Of a stretch of 64,000 nt of DNA, positions 21,290 through 32,539 are shown piece by piece. Below the pieces are notes generated by a model. The model did no database searches and was not told the origin of the DNA. It was given only the letters and a program-made list of their open reading frames with translations. Within the stretch, counting starts at the first letter, position 1. Each line of letters starts with the position of its first letter. The translations under genes were made by a program, and so were the position numbers. Origin of the DNA: Eledone cirrhosa (taxonomy: Eukaryota; Mollusca; Cephalopoda; Octopoda; Eledonidae); assembly GCA_964016885.1 (NCBI GenBank), contig OZ024745.1, positions 46,235,772 through 46,299,771 on the forward strand, in the 5' to 3' direction.

Positions 21290-23036
21290 GTGACAACAGA
21301 AACAAAAGAAAAAAATAAATTAACTCGTGATATCGAAATGAATTCAACCAAAATGAACTCTTCCACACCGAACACCACTGACGCCACCACAAATGAAACT
21401 AAAATTAACAATAACAAAAATAACGATAACAACAACAGCAACAATGAAATTAAGAAAACTACCCTGAGTTTTGCCAGAGTAGCAAAACAGTGCGAAGCGA
21501 TCCAGGTAACTCAGGAGGAATTAGAAGAAGCCAAAAGAATGGTAAAGAAAGATGGGTACAGGGTCAGCCTCACCCCCACCCACCCCCACCCCCACCCACA
21601 CCTAATAAAATGGAGCATCGTCGCCTATGCACCGTGTCTTATCGGACAATTAACATAAAATCGCGCCGAGTGGAACGGGCATCCGAGTCCCAAATCCAAA
21701 AAAGCTTTGGGACATGTGTGGGCAAAAAAAACACACATCAGACGTGGGCAGAAATATGGAACCGTGAACGTGTTCTTTGAAACACCACAGGAGGCCAGAG
21801 AACACTCCATGGCCCCATTAAGAAGTGACGACTTCACACTCGTCCCAAGCTATTGTGGCCAGAGACTTGTGAAGATCAGGGTGACCAACGTTCCACCGGC
21901 CATCGAAATTCCCTGGCTAATGGCGGCCGTCCTCGCCGGCATCGAGGCCAACACCAAGATAATCGAAATAGCGAAAGAAAAGCAGGAGAACTGGTCCGGA
22001 TCTGGGATGGAGCTCCTGATCCAAGCGGACCATAAAAGCATTGAGGAGATCCCAGAGGTAATAGACCTCACTGACGGCAGCCACTTCACGGTAATCGTCG
22101 AGGGCAGAAGGCCTAGGTGTGTCGTTTGTGGTGAAAGAACCCACCTAAGGGCTTTCTGCCCTCAGGCTAAATGGTTGAGGCCACCTCTCTTACCCACCCC
22201 AGTGACTCAACCATCAACACCACCAGCAGCAGAAATGGCAGCAACAACTGTAGCAGCAACAACAGAAGCAACTGTAACAGCAACAACCCCAGCAACAGTA
22301 GCAAAACCAACACCACCACCACCCAACGCGCCAGAACTGGCACCAGCGCCTACACCATCCACCACGCCACAACCAAAACCAACGCCTGTGTAGGATTTTC
22401 CACTCCCCGGCTTATCGCAACTGGAGACAGATTGTGACGACGAGGAGTGGGAAACAGTATCAGGAAAAAAGAAAAAAAGAAACCAAAAAAGAAAAAATTC
22501 TCTTCCTTTCCCCCTCCAAAAACAAAATACAGAGGGAAACAAATAAATTATCAAACAAAAAAGTTAGGACAGATATGCCACCATCCACACCAGCATCACC
22601 AACCCCATCACCACAAACACCAACACCATCACCATCATTAACCCCAACACCACCATCACCAACACCACAAAAGTCACCAAAAATCGTAACAGAAACAAAC
22701 CCACAACAAACGCAAACAAAACAAAACAACCAAAACGATACACACTACACAGCATTAAATTTGAACAACAACCAATTACTACACTACATGCAACACAACA
22801 CCAGCATCACAGAAAAAGACTACACAACAACCCAAAAGTTCACACCACCTCCACACATACAAATCACTCGCATCACACAGAAAACGTACACGACACTAAA
22901 ACAAAAATTCCCCAAAGACATCGGAGACTTCCGACAAACACTCTCCAGGAGGATTTATAAGGACATCCTTCCTGAGGAGGCCACAAGCAGTGAAAAGGAT
23001 GGACAAACCATCCTTCCTCTACGAGAAGTAAGGTAA
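21290..23036 (+). pseudogene. LINE ORF1 (gag-like, CCHC knuckle), frameshifted
   Basis: The ORF1 protein of such elements binds RNA. The frame opens at 21290 with an Asn/Thr-rich start, then SFARVAKQCEAIQVTQEELE. It shifts at a C-rich tract near 21580-21600 and again near 21700-21710. It then reads GHVWAKKTHIRRGQKYGTVN through an RRM-like region to a CCHC knuckle C-X2-C-X4-H-X4-C (22118-22159). A stop at 22391-22393 interrupts a Pro/Thr/Ala-rich segment. After a further shift the C-terminal part runs from about 22434 to the stop at 23034-23036, some 35 bp before the ORF2 start. Low-complexity Pro/Thr/Gln tracts dominate that end. Confidence 0.75.
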
Positions 23037-23070
23037 GTGGTCTTTCCCATCTTTTCCACTCCATTTCAAC

Positions 23071-25673
23071 ATGACCAGACTCAGAATAGGCAGCATAAAT
23101 GCGCGTGGCTTGGGGTCGTCATGGAAGCAGGGCCACCTGCTCAACGACCTCAGGTCACTAAACATAGATGTAGTGGCCATCAGCGAGACCAGAATCTCCG
23201 AAGCACATGCCTTCGCACCGGTCTTCGGCGGCTACGATGTGTACGCATCTCCCAGCCGACCTGTATCGGGGGGAGGAGTTGCTCTGCTTTTTCGGAGAGG
23301 CTGCGTTGTCAGAGCTAGGGTGCGTGCTCTCAGACACGAGGGGACGAAAGCCGTTCAATGGGCCCGAGTGGCGGAGGCGCGTCGTGGCAACAAAGCCACG
23401 ATCCAGTCTTTGGTGGACCACGACGGGCGCATGCTACTCGATCCCGGGCAAATGTGTGAAGCTTTTCAGCGACACTTCGCTCAACTGTTCGGGGGCAGTG
23501 GCGGGCCGGATCGAGGGATGGACTTTAGTGTCTACCTCGACGGACTGCCGCGGCTCTCGGCCACTGAGGCGGAGTGTTGCGAAAAGCCGATAACAGCCGC
23601 TGAAGTACGGGAGGCAATGACTGGCTGCACAAGGGGTAAATCGCCTGGTTTGGATGGTCTGCCCTATGAACTTTACGTACAAATGCCAGACTTGTTCGGA
23701 GGCCTCTTGGCGGACGTCTACTGCAACTGGCAACAGAACGGGAGAATTCCCAGCTCTGTGAGCCGAGGAGCGGTGGCGCTGCTGAGAAAGGATCCGAACA
23801 AGGAGGACAACATAGATAATTTTAGGCCCATAACTCTGCTAAACACAGAGTTCAAGATTTTGGCCAAGGTGCTAGCAAAGAGGTTGGCGCTTGTCGTTGG
23901 TGGTCTGGTGGGAGAGGCGCAGACATGCGCCATTCCCGACAGATCCATCCACGACAACCTCCACCTCATGCGATACATCGTAGAGAGGGTATCTAGGGAA
24001 CCTGGCACGGGTGGGTCTTTGATCAATTTAGATCAGTCGAAAGCCTTCGATACGGTCGACCATCGTTACCTAGCGGCAGTCCTGAGGGCGGCTGGCTTTG
24101 GGCCCGTCTTCAGAGGCTGGATCGCTGCCATGCACAGCGACATCTGCTCTGTAGTGAGAGTGAACGGTCACCTTTCGGAACCGTTCAACATCATGCGCTC
24201 GGTCCGCAAGGATGTCCCCTCTCGTCCCTATTGTATGTATTGACTCTCGAGCCGTTACTGCACAAACGACGTTGAAGGAGGTCCCGCGCGAACTAGGATG
24301 CGGAAGATCCGTGTCAGCATATGCTGACGATGTCACCGTAGTGGTGTCGAACGCCAAACACATCGAGGCGATCGGCATTACACTAAGAGAATACGAAGCG
24401 GTGACAGGAGCAATGATCAACCAGGAAAAGTCAGTGGGCCTGCAGCTCGGCACCTGGAGAGGCAGGTCCATGCCGTCCAACAGCGTCGTCGGGCGCTGGA
24501 CGGACGGACCGGTTAAATTGCTAGGGTTCTGGTTCGGTCCAGACCTCCAGACGGACAAAAACTGGGACGAGGTGACGAGCAGGGTGGCTTCTCTCACCCA
24601 GAAATGGGCCGAGAGGAAGCTATCCCTGAAAGGTCGAGCGGAGGTGGCTAACGCGTACATCGCGTCCGTCATCTACTACCGCCTGACCGTCGTACCTTGT
24701 CCTAAGCCCCGCCTGACTGCGCTGGAGCGTTTGCTCTTTCGCTTCTTGTGGAAGGGACGCACTCCGATGGTCAGGCGGTCCATCTGCTGTCAACACCCGC
24801 TACGTGGAGGGCTGGGCATGCCGTGGCTGATGATGCGCAGGCACGCGCTCAGGCTACGACATCTCCACCTCTTCCTCGACGGTGATCAGGTGTGGTCGCC
24901 GTTTGCTAGACACGTTTTTCCCCAGCTCGTCTCCTTGACGGAGCTGCAGTCCTGAGTCAAGCGAAGACCGAGAGGGAGCGCTTGGAGACTGGAATGTCTT
25001 CAGGCGCTCACAGCCCTCGACCAATCGGGCAATGTGATTGGTGGAAACTCCACCTTGGCGTTCTATAGGTAAGAGCGACGACGTACTTGGAGAAACTCTA
25101 GGCATCGACGAAAATCAACTAGCCAATCTCTTCGGAAGGACTTTCGGGCCGGGGCCTATGGACAACTTCCAGAAATCCCTGGCCTGGCAGTGCTACCGGG
25201 GTGCTTTGCCAGTTCGGGATAAACTCTACAGGCATGGAGGTGCCGTCAGCCGGGCATGTCCGAGATGCGCGCAGGGCGACGAAACCGTCCTGCACCTACT
25301 CATCCAGTGTCCGAGCATTGCTGACTTGTGGGTTTATGTCGAACACCTGCTGTCACGTGTAGGACGGATCCAGCTATCAGCTGAGTCCATCGTGAGGATT
25401 ACCCCGCCCTCTTCCTTTAGCCGGGAAGGGCAGGCAGTTTTTATCTGTCTGGTGGCCATGGCGAAAGAGATAGTATGGTGGACACGTTTGAAAGGGCTGA
25501 AGACGAGCACTTACCTCTTCGGTGATGCCCTGATTAACTTTTTCAAATTTCATTTGAAAAGGAAAATCAGGGTAGAGAGGGAAGTGCTCTTTTCCCAGCA
25601 TTTTGTTGAAAGATGGGTGAGAGAAGCAAGTATGGCCCGAATGAATGGGCCTTCTCTGAGTATGTGTCTGTAA
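23071..25673 (+). pseudogene. LINE ORF2 (endonuclease remnant, RT, zinc knuckle), broken
   Basis: ORF2 starts MTRLRIGSINARG with the Asn of an APE-type endonuclease and the catalytic Glu in VVAISETRI. After about 85 residues it jumps in frame to the linker before RT, so the GDFN and SDH-type active-site blocks are missing. RT motif A (NLDQSKAFD) lies near 24020-24060 and YADD at 24320-24331. A one-base loss near 24207 and another shift near 24260 separate them. TGA stops the frame at 24953-24955, and a TAG follows near 25066. The last frame (25038-25673) carries the zf-RVT knuckle C-X2-C-X8-H-X4-C (25257-25310). The normal ORF2 would be longer by about 150 residues. Confidence 0.82.
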
Positions 25674-25913
25674 ATTAAAGGTGGAAAACTGGGAGAGGGC
25701 ACTTGCCCTGGTGGTCAGGGTCACTGTGGTCTTTTAATGGGCTTTCTCCACAAATGTCCCTCGGAAGTCTCCCCTCTATTGGGGAATTTTTCTTTGTTAT
25801 TTTATTACATCCTCTGTTTTTTACACGCAGAAATGCCCATTTGTATCGTCCTGTATTGTCCTGTACTGTCCTTAATGTCTACTTTATGTAAACCCTTGTG
25901 GTTAATAAAGAAA

Positions 25914-25968
<55 letters not shown>
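25674..25968 (+). other. LINE 3' UTR, polyadenylation signal and TTA tail
   Basis: Holds AATAAAG near 25904, followed at once by a TTA-triplet microsatellite (25915-25968) that serves as the element's 3' repeat. Confidence 0.75.
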
Positions 25969-25971
<3 letters not shown>

Positions 25972-25973
25972 CA

Positions 25974-26313
25974 CACATGGCTTAGTGGTTAGAACATTGG
26001 CCTTGCAATCGAAAGGTTGTGAGTTCAATTCTCAGACCGGGTGATGTGTTGTTTCCTTGAGCAAGACACATTATTTCACATTGCTCCAGTTTACTCAGCT
26101 GTAGAAATGAGATTATAGGGCCTGGGGTCCCTATCATTCCACTGCAAAGTGGTCGTGGAGGTGCCACGGCAAAAAAGCACCCAGCACTCACTGTAAATGA
26201 GGTTGGCGTTAGGAAGGGCATCCAGCTGTAGAAATCAAGCCAGAATCAATTCCCGTCCCACCCTTGCAAGCAGGGAAAAGCGGACATAAAATGAAATGAT
26301 GATGATGATGATG
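25974..26313 (+). repeat. Group C SINE
   Basis: CATGGCTTAGTGGTTAGAAC to AAGCGGACATAAAATGAAAT and a GAT tail. It sits directly against the LINE's TTA tail. Confidence 0.9.
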
Positions 26314-26815
26314 ACACACACACACATATATGAAAAGAATTTCACAAAGAAAAAGAAGCATCGGGAATAATGAAGCAAAGCAAAATAGCATGAAACACAT
26401 CAAACACAGCATCCAGCTGCCACTAGATGAGTGATTGAGATTTTGACACAGACAAGATCACTATCATATTCCAGTGTTGTAGTAGGTGTGATTACAAGGC
26501 AGCTCGGGAACAATGTAAAGAAGACATGACAACAACAGAATATACATAAATACAGATAGAAAAGCTATATGACTTGGGTAATCAACAAGATAACTGTCTT
26601 TATACAGGTCACAAGGGCAGCTGTTCAGGAATGTAATACTTGAAAACTCAAGAAGTAGTAGTATTTTTTTCTACATAATGATAAATATCTTTAATTAATT
26701 TTCAGATCTTATTCGTCCCTCGTCAGAAGACCTGTATAGCATTTAATCAAGGAAACATGGATTTGATGTCCATTTTAAAATGATACTAGGAGTGAATGAG
26801 TAGATATACTCATCA
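26314..26815. other. No recognisable feature
   Basis: AT-rich unique DNA with a short CA run. The motif CGTCAGAAGACCTG near 26720 faintly recalls the hairpin-repeat ends. Confidence 0.35.
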
Positions 26816-26819
26816 AATA

Positions 26820-27070
26820 CATGTTTCCTTGTGGTTGATTGGATGATATACACATCTACTGGTGAGGGTCAAATAAGATCAGGAAATCGATTAAAGATGT
26901 TTATCATTTTTTTCAATTTACAAGGAAATTCATATTTTCTGGCATGATTACATTCCTACATATTATATATGTGTATATCTAATATATGTATATATTTATA
27001 GACATTGGTGCAGTCTTGGTTACACCCTCTGTACTTATACAGTTATAACTTTATCATACACTGCTAGTGT
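26820..27070. repeat. Dispersed AT-rich repeat (copy 3 of 3)
   Basis: TTTCCTTGTGGTTGATTGGATGATA and GTGCAGTCTTGGTTACACCC correspond in order and spacing to 7850-8135. Confidence 0.6.
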
Positions 27071-27119
27071 ACTTCTTACTATATACATATAACAGTCAAT
27101 CGATTTTCGTCAAATCGGA

Positions 27120-27310
27120 CCGAGGAAACAATACTTCCATTGGTCTTTCCAATTGCTAATACTATCTATCGGTTGCAACTCCAGGTAGAAGGAGCAACGT
27201 GAAATAAAGTGTTTTGCTCAAAGACATAACGCATCAACCGGTCCGGAAATTGAACTCACAACCTCACGATTGCGAATCCAATTCTCTAAACTCTCAGCCA
27301 CGTGCCTTCA
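27120..27310 (-). repeat. Old group C-like SINE head
   Basis: The reverse complement carries GAAGGCACGTGGCTGAGAGT, GTGAGTTCAATTTCCGG and GAGCAAAACACTTTATTTCA. Diverged from the young group C copies. Confidence 0.7.
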
Positions 27311-27379
27311 CATATATATATGTGTGTATATATATATGTGTATATATATGTGTGTGTGTGTGTGTGAATGTATGTATAT

Positions 27380-27700
27380 ATAAATAACAAAGGTGCACAT
27401 GAAAAAGTTAAAATGCCTGGGATGAATTAACAAAGGCATCTATATCTCGCATCTGACATCCCCTGGGCAAAGCAATTTTGTACATAAGGTTGGTATTGAT
27501 TAATCTTGAGCCCAGAACAAGCCACCAGAAAGATGTATATGAGAGATCACAACAATATAGTGTCAGGGGACAACAAGAGAGTGTCTTTTGACTAGCACAG
27601 CAAAGTGTGTACAGAAACGAATAACAATAAAAAGTCTTACAAGTAGAAACAGGACAGGATGTATGTATGTGTGTGTGTATGTATGTATGTATTTATATAT
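27380..27700. other. No recognisable feature
   Basis: Unique DNA between a TG/TA microsatellite (27310-27379) and a SINE tail. Confidence 0.3.
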
Positions 27701-27704
27701 ATAT

Positions 27705-27830
27705 ATCATCATCATTATCATCGTTTTATGTCCATTCTTCCACGCTAGCATAGGTTAGACGGTAAGATTGAAACCCTGACCAGGATCACCACCGTCTCTA
27801 ACACCTACCACTAGGCCAACGAGACAACTA
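27705..27830 (-). repeat. Group B tail fragment
   Basis: ATCATCATTATCATCG tail, then TTCTTCCACGCTAGCATAGG, the inverse of the LINE/SINE 3' terminus. Confidence 0.7.
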
Positions 27831-27844
27831 TATATATATATATA

Positions 27845-27960
27845 TTCTCCTCATGATCATCATTATCATTCAATGTCAGTTCTCCCATCTAGCAAGGGCT
27901 GAATGGGTTGTAACAGACCAAGTCAGTACTTAAACAAAGCTACTCTCATATCAAATGGTC
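27845..27960 (-). repeat. SINE/LINE tail fragment
   Basis: ATCATCATTATCATTCAATG tail with CATCTAGCAAGGGCTGAATG and AGACCAAGTCAGTACTTAAA, inverse of the 947-1352 family. Confidence 0.6.
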
Positions 27961-28102
27961 TGAGGGGCTGCATCTCACTTACATATGTTTTCACACTCTA
28001 TCTCTCCCAACAGTCTGGCCCAAGTGCATTAGAAATATATTATGTGACAAATGTATTACCTCAGGTACTGTATGAAGTTGTGTTAGTGATTGCATGATGG
28101 CA

Positions 28103-28326
28103 ACATTACATAATAATTGTTTCTATCTTAGGCACAAGGCCAGCAATTACTCAGTACATTACTGGTACTTTATTTTATCGACCCCGTAAGGATGAAAGGT
28201 AAAGTTAACCTCGGCGGGATTTGAACTCAGATCATAAAGGGACGTAACTCTATGCTTCAAAACATGGTGTCCGACTCTCTACTGATACTGCCAATCCACC
28301 AACCCTTGGTGACATTACATAATAAT
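28103..28326 (-). repeat. Group A SINE with target-site duplication
   Basis: Body 28118-28311, inverted. Flanked by a 15-bp direct repeat, ACATTACATAATAAT, at 28103-28117 and 28312-28326. Confidence 0.88.
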
Positions 28327-28409
28327 GTCACAGAAATATGTATTACTGTGAATTGCGTAATAAAATGAATTATGGATGCCTAGCCTTTGCATTTTTATCA
28401 TTGTATTGT

Positions 28410-28450
28410 ATATATATATATATATATATCATCATCATCATCATCATCAT

Positions 28451-28497
<47 letters not shown>

Positions 28498-28740
28498 TAT
28501 ATATATATATCAGAATGGATGCAGTAAAAGCCAGTTAGACCATTACTCACCAGAGTACTTGATACTTGGGGTAGTAGAGTAGGGAACATGAAGGATCCAG
28601 GACCCCTGCTGCTGAGCTCCTGCCATTTCAACAGCTAAAGCTGAACTGTTCGGATCTAGCTGTTGAAACGGCAGGAGCTCAGCTGTAGGTCCCAAATCTT
28701 TCATATATATATATACATATATATATATATACATATACAT
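28410..28740 (+). mobile_element. Hairpin MITE-like element in TA/ATC repeat (copy 3)
   Basis: TA, ATC and TA runs, then 28511-28702 with ACTTGATACTTGGGGTAGTA and a decayed palindrome (CTGAGCTCCTGCCATTTCAA paired with GTTGAAACGGCAGGAGCTCA). TA repeats resume afterwards. Older than copies 1 and 2. Confidence 0.75.
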
Positions 28741-28954
28741 ATATGTCATACATTTTATTATTTATGCTGTTGACAATACCTATTACTCTAAGTAAAAACA
28801 AAGATGAATTTGATGTTTTTTTCTTTTCTAGGGAAATTTACCACATGTCCAGGAAACTTCAGTGTAATTGACTAAAATATTAAAGCTGACTGCTTTGACT
28901 CACACCCACTAGAACCAATAGCTATGTATTACACACAGACATACACATACATGT

Positions 28955-29030
<76 letters not shown>
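28955..29030. repeat. TA microsatellite
   Basis: About 76 bp TA run immediately next to an inverted-repeat arm. Confidence 0.95.
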
Positions 29031-29032
<2 letters not shown>

Positions 29033-29138
29033 CATTACAGATACAGTAACGAAAGGGCTAAAATGAGCATTATATGACTCAAGTGACAAACAGTGTCTTA
29101 TTGATGATGATGGTTCTCTCCCTATCCAAACTCCTCCT

Positions 29139-29486
29139 GGAGGCACATGGCTTAGTGGTTAAAGCATTGACCTTGCAATCGAAAGGTTTTGAGTTCAATT
29201 CTCAGACCGGGTGATGTGTTGTTTCCTTGAGCAAGATACTTTATTTCACATTGCTCCAGTTTATTCAGCTGTAGAAATGAGATGATAGGGACTGGGGTCC
29301 ATATCATTCCACTGCAAAGTGGTCGTGGAGGAGCCAAGGCAAAAAAGCACCCAGCACTCACTGTAAATGAGGTTGGTGTTAGGAAGGGCATCCAGCTGTA
29401 GAAATCAAGCCAGAATCAGTTACCGTCCCACCCTTGCAAGCAGGGAAAAGCGGATGTAAAATGAAATGAAATGAAATGAAAAGGAA

Positions 29487-29489
<3 letters not shown>
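29139..29489 (+). repeat. Group C SINE
   Basis: GGAGGCACATGGCTTAGTGG to AAGCGGATGTAAAATGAAAT with an AAATG tail. It abuts the left arm of the inverted repeat exactly. Confidence 0.9.

Positions 29490-29507
<18 letters not shown>

Positions 29508-29555
<48 letters not shown>
29508..29555. repeat. GT microsatellite
   Basis: About 24 GT units. Confidence 0.95.
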
Positions 29556-29557
<2 letters not shown>

Positions 29558-29637
29558 GTATTTCCGTCGGAAATAACATCTGCCTTCAAGAAACCACTGG
29601 TAAATGAAATAATTATCTTATGTTGTTTATTACATAA

Positions 29638-29682
<45 letters not shown>

Positions 29683-29891
29683 GGGCAACTCGTCTAACCC
29701 ATGCTATCATGGAAAAATGGACATTTAATGGTGATGATGATATATATATAGTTGAAAATTAACGAAAAAAACACAGGAGGCAATTGTACACAGTTATATT
29801 AGGTTCATGCTTGGTGGAAGTTAAGGTTTTAACTTTTCGGACAGAAATCCTTCATCAGGAAAGTTTGGATAGGGGGAGAACCGAAACTCCG
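29556..29891. repeat. Mixed repeat fragments
   Basis: 29560-29640 resembles the right side of the foldback at 49679-49849. TA follows (29641-29677). Then comes a group B tail ending ATGGTGATGATGAT (29680-29745). The last part (29750-29880) has AACTTTTCGGACAGAAATCC and TTCATCAGGAAAG, the motif order also seen at 693-850. Confidence 0.6.
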
Positions 29892-30239
29892 AGGAGGAGT
29901 TCGGATAGGGAGAGAACCATCATCATCAATAAGACACTGTTTGTCACTTGAGTCATATAATGCTCATTTTAGCCCTTTCGTTACTGTATCTGTAATGAAA
30001 TAATTTGTATTTTGATTAATTAATGAAAAATAAAAGACCTGGCTATTACAATAAATAAATCGAGTAACTCTAGACAAGTTTCTTCACTGATTTTATAATC
30101 TAATGAGACTTCTCTCTCAAGCAACCAACCACACAATTATAAATATAACATGTATATATTTTCAACTTGATTGAAGCAATTAGATCACAGCATAGCACAT
30201 GTTTGGACTTGTTACTTATCTGATAGTATGTCATATGAT

Positions 30240-30512
30240 AATGTGTCATGGTCGGGATGCAGCCTGACTTAAACCTTGCATGTAAAATTAAGTTGACAGA
30301 AACTGTTTGGAAGATGTACTGTGTTTGTAATTCAAAGGGTCAACCTTTTTATTACACACTGTGTATTATGTCATGCTGAATCACCCTGAGAATTATGTCA
30401 TAGGTATACATGTCTATGAAATGCTCAGCCAACATTTACACATTAATTTCATGAGCAGGCTAAACCATTGATCAAACAACTAGAACATTGATCATTGAAA
30501 CCAATGGAGATC
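30240..30512 (+). repeat. Octopus-type SINE with conserved core (copy 2)
   Basis: GACAGAAACTGTTTGGAAGA, CTGAGAATTATGTCATAGGT, GAAATGCTCAGCCAAC and TTTCATGAGCAGGCT parallel the minus strand of 14455-14860. Confidence 0.7.
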
Positions 30513-30689
30513 TATTATTTCCTGAGTTTCATGTGACTTATTTGATAATATGCCATATGAGCTTTATAAAACATGTAACTTAGTAACTCGAGTAGAATTT
30601 TGATAAGTAACACTAAATATTCTTAATAATAGTGCCATTATATGCTGAACAATGTAAAAAATTAATGGACGTGTATATTCATTTCAAGT

Positions 30690-31090
30690 GGAGGTGCATG
30701 GCCTAGTGGTAAGGGTGTTGGACTTATGATCATAATGTCATGAGTTTGATTCCTGGACTGGGTTGTGCATTGTATTCTTGAGCAACATTGCTCCAGTATA
30801 CTCAGCTGAAAATAAGTATCAGCAATAGCTGGGGATTTAACCCTGCGATCGACTTGCATCCTATCCAGCATGGGAGTCTTGTACACTCAGTTGCTTACTG
30901 CCATGGAAACCAGGATAAGCATCAGCCTGATGAAATTCTGAGCTCAAGACAGGCTTTTGTTTTAGTATATATTGTAAAATAGATACACCATATCCCTGCA
31001 TGTCAGAGAAATTAACTAAAAGGTTTATCTCCAGGAAGAGCATCTAACTGTAAAACATTGCTTCAAAATGAACCTCATCAATGAGTATAA
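30690..31090 (+). repeat. tRNA-headed SINE relic
   Basis: GGAGGTGCATGGCCTAGTGG and GAGTTTGATTCCTGGACTGG are A- and B-box-like. Then TTGCTCCAGTATACTCAGCT and a long diverged tail ending in AGGAAGAGCATCTAACTG. Confidence 0.65.
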
Positions 31091-31785
31091 TTAAACCTGT
31101 TATATGGCTCACAAGCCTAACCTCAGCTTTAGCAGAGTGAGTGACTTTAATGGCTTTAAAATGTTTGTTATTGTTGTGAAGTACCTTATAGTCTTACAAA
31201 GTTTTAAAGAGAAAGATTGATAAGATTGGAACTAGTGGCAAATATATTGAGGTAAGTAGTCTGAAAACTAAATAATAAATGGCATTTATTTAGTCTGTGA
31301 GATGACTTGTGGCTTCTAATTTTGGCATAACAAATTTAATCAATTTTGACAGGTACTTTCTTAAATATTTTATTATATTAGATATTATTAAAACATCTAT
31401 TTTTCAAAATTTACTATAAATTGTTTTTAATAATACAATGTAATAACATTGGTTTGTTTAAATTCATTACAAATTAAAAATATAAAGACAATTGGAACTG
31501 CTAAAACAAATTAATTAGTATCTAACACAAATTAAAATTCATTATACAGAAATCAACTGTGTGCTAGCATATTTGATGTAGTAAACCAATACATTTTAAT
31601 TAATAAAATTTAAAACCTTAGTGATAAGAACAGTTATTGAATGACTCATTCTGAGAAAGAAACATTGGGGAGACAACCCTAATTTTGAATTGATTAAAAC
31701 TAATTAAGCATAGAATACAGTGTGTCTGATCTTTAGCAGCACCATAACAACTCCAGGCATATTTTAGTCTTATTAGACTTTATCC
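31091..31785. other. AT-rich unique DNA, no gene seen
   Basis: No coding frame or familiar repeat. Confidence 0.4.
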
Positions 31786-31789
31786 ATGA

Positions 31790-32150
31790 AACATAGTTTA
31801 ACTGTGACTTTGATCTGAAGGAAGAGTGGCGAAGATCTTGGAATGAGTCTAAATTTGCCAACCAAGGCCTCATCCAGGACCCCACATCTGAAACCAGCTG
31901 GCTTTGACCTTCCTAGAAAGCAATGAGTGTCTGTTAATTGGATCTGCACAACACATCACAGGACAGCCCATCATCTCCATCGATAGTAAATGAAAGACAG
32001 CACAGCATGTGACTGCGAGGACCCTGACCAGACAGTGCAACATGTTGTTTGGGATTGCCCCCTCAGACTTTTTCGGGGTGGCTTGGGGGCAATCCATTGC
32101 ACTACAAATGACTCGATCTGTCTCACTAACCATTGTGCATATGTCATATG
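31790..32150 (+). mobile_element. Third LINE family, ORF2 3' end relic
   Basis: Reads DLKEEWRRSWNES, then after shifts CDCEDPDQTVQHVVWDCPL, a zinc-knuckle-like C-terminus, and ends near 32140. The same protein end is at 7050-7745. Several stops. Confidence 0.75.
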
Positions 32151-32239
32151 AAAAGAAGAAAACAGTGATTGAAAAATTTTTTAATAACTAGTCAAATTTC
32201 AGGAGTTCATAATTATTTTAAAATTCTAACAGCTTGTTT

Positions 32240-32530
32240 TTATAGAAGGAAACTAATGATTGTATTGGTCGTCCATTTGTTGTTACTATCTGCTGGTCAC
32301 AACTCTTGGCAGAAGCAACGCTGTTTTACTGGTGACAGGAGATGGGATTTGAACTCAGAATATACAGTCAAAACAATTTTGCCAATCCATAACCTCTGAA
32401 CTCATATATTATTTATCAATCCCGAAACAGTGAAAAGTAAAGTTGAGTTCAGTTGGATTTGAACTCAAAGAGCAGAGAGCCAGAATGATTGGTGCAAAGC
32501 ATTTAATCTAACACCCTAACAACATGGAAA
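32240..32530 (-). repeat. Two old SINE relics
   Basis: GGGATTTGAACTCAGAATAT near 32343 and GGATTTGAACTCAAAGAGCA near 32454 are inverted B-box regions, each followed by group A-like sequence. Both are diverged. Confidence 0.5.
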
Positions 32531-32539
32531 ATTTAATAG

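Larger units (their letters stand above)
21022..25968 (+). mobile_element. L1/Tx1-like LINE, near full length but inactivated
   Basis: About 4.9 kb with a 5' UTR, ORF1, ORF2, and a 3' UTR with an AATAAA signal near 25904. A TTA-triplet tail (25915-25968) closes it. The GC content is clearly higher than in the surrounding DNA. The clade is inferred from the arrangement and from ORF2 motifs (NLDQSKAFD, LNTEFKILAKVLAKRL, YADD, a C-terminal zinc knuckle) that resemble Tx1-type elements. It carries several frameshifts and stops plus an internal endonuclease deletion, so it cannot move on its own. The 5' end is set only by the preceding SINE and is approximate. Confidence 0.85.
29031..29999. mobile_element. 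Inverted-repeat element interrupted by a SINE
   Basis: Arms 29031-29138 and 29892-29999 are inverse complements over 108 bp with almost no mismatch (ACTCAAGTGACAAACAGTGT and its partner). The 750-bp interior holds a group C SINE, a GT run, a piece resembling 49679-49870, and a group B tail. This suggests a foldback element opened up by later insertions. Confidence 0.75.

Noticed and set aside
22207..22755. Gly/Val-rich minus-strand frames within the LINE
   Set aside because: Complement of Pro/Thr/Gln-coding low-complexity ORF1 sequence.
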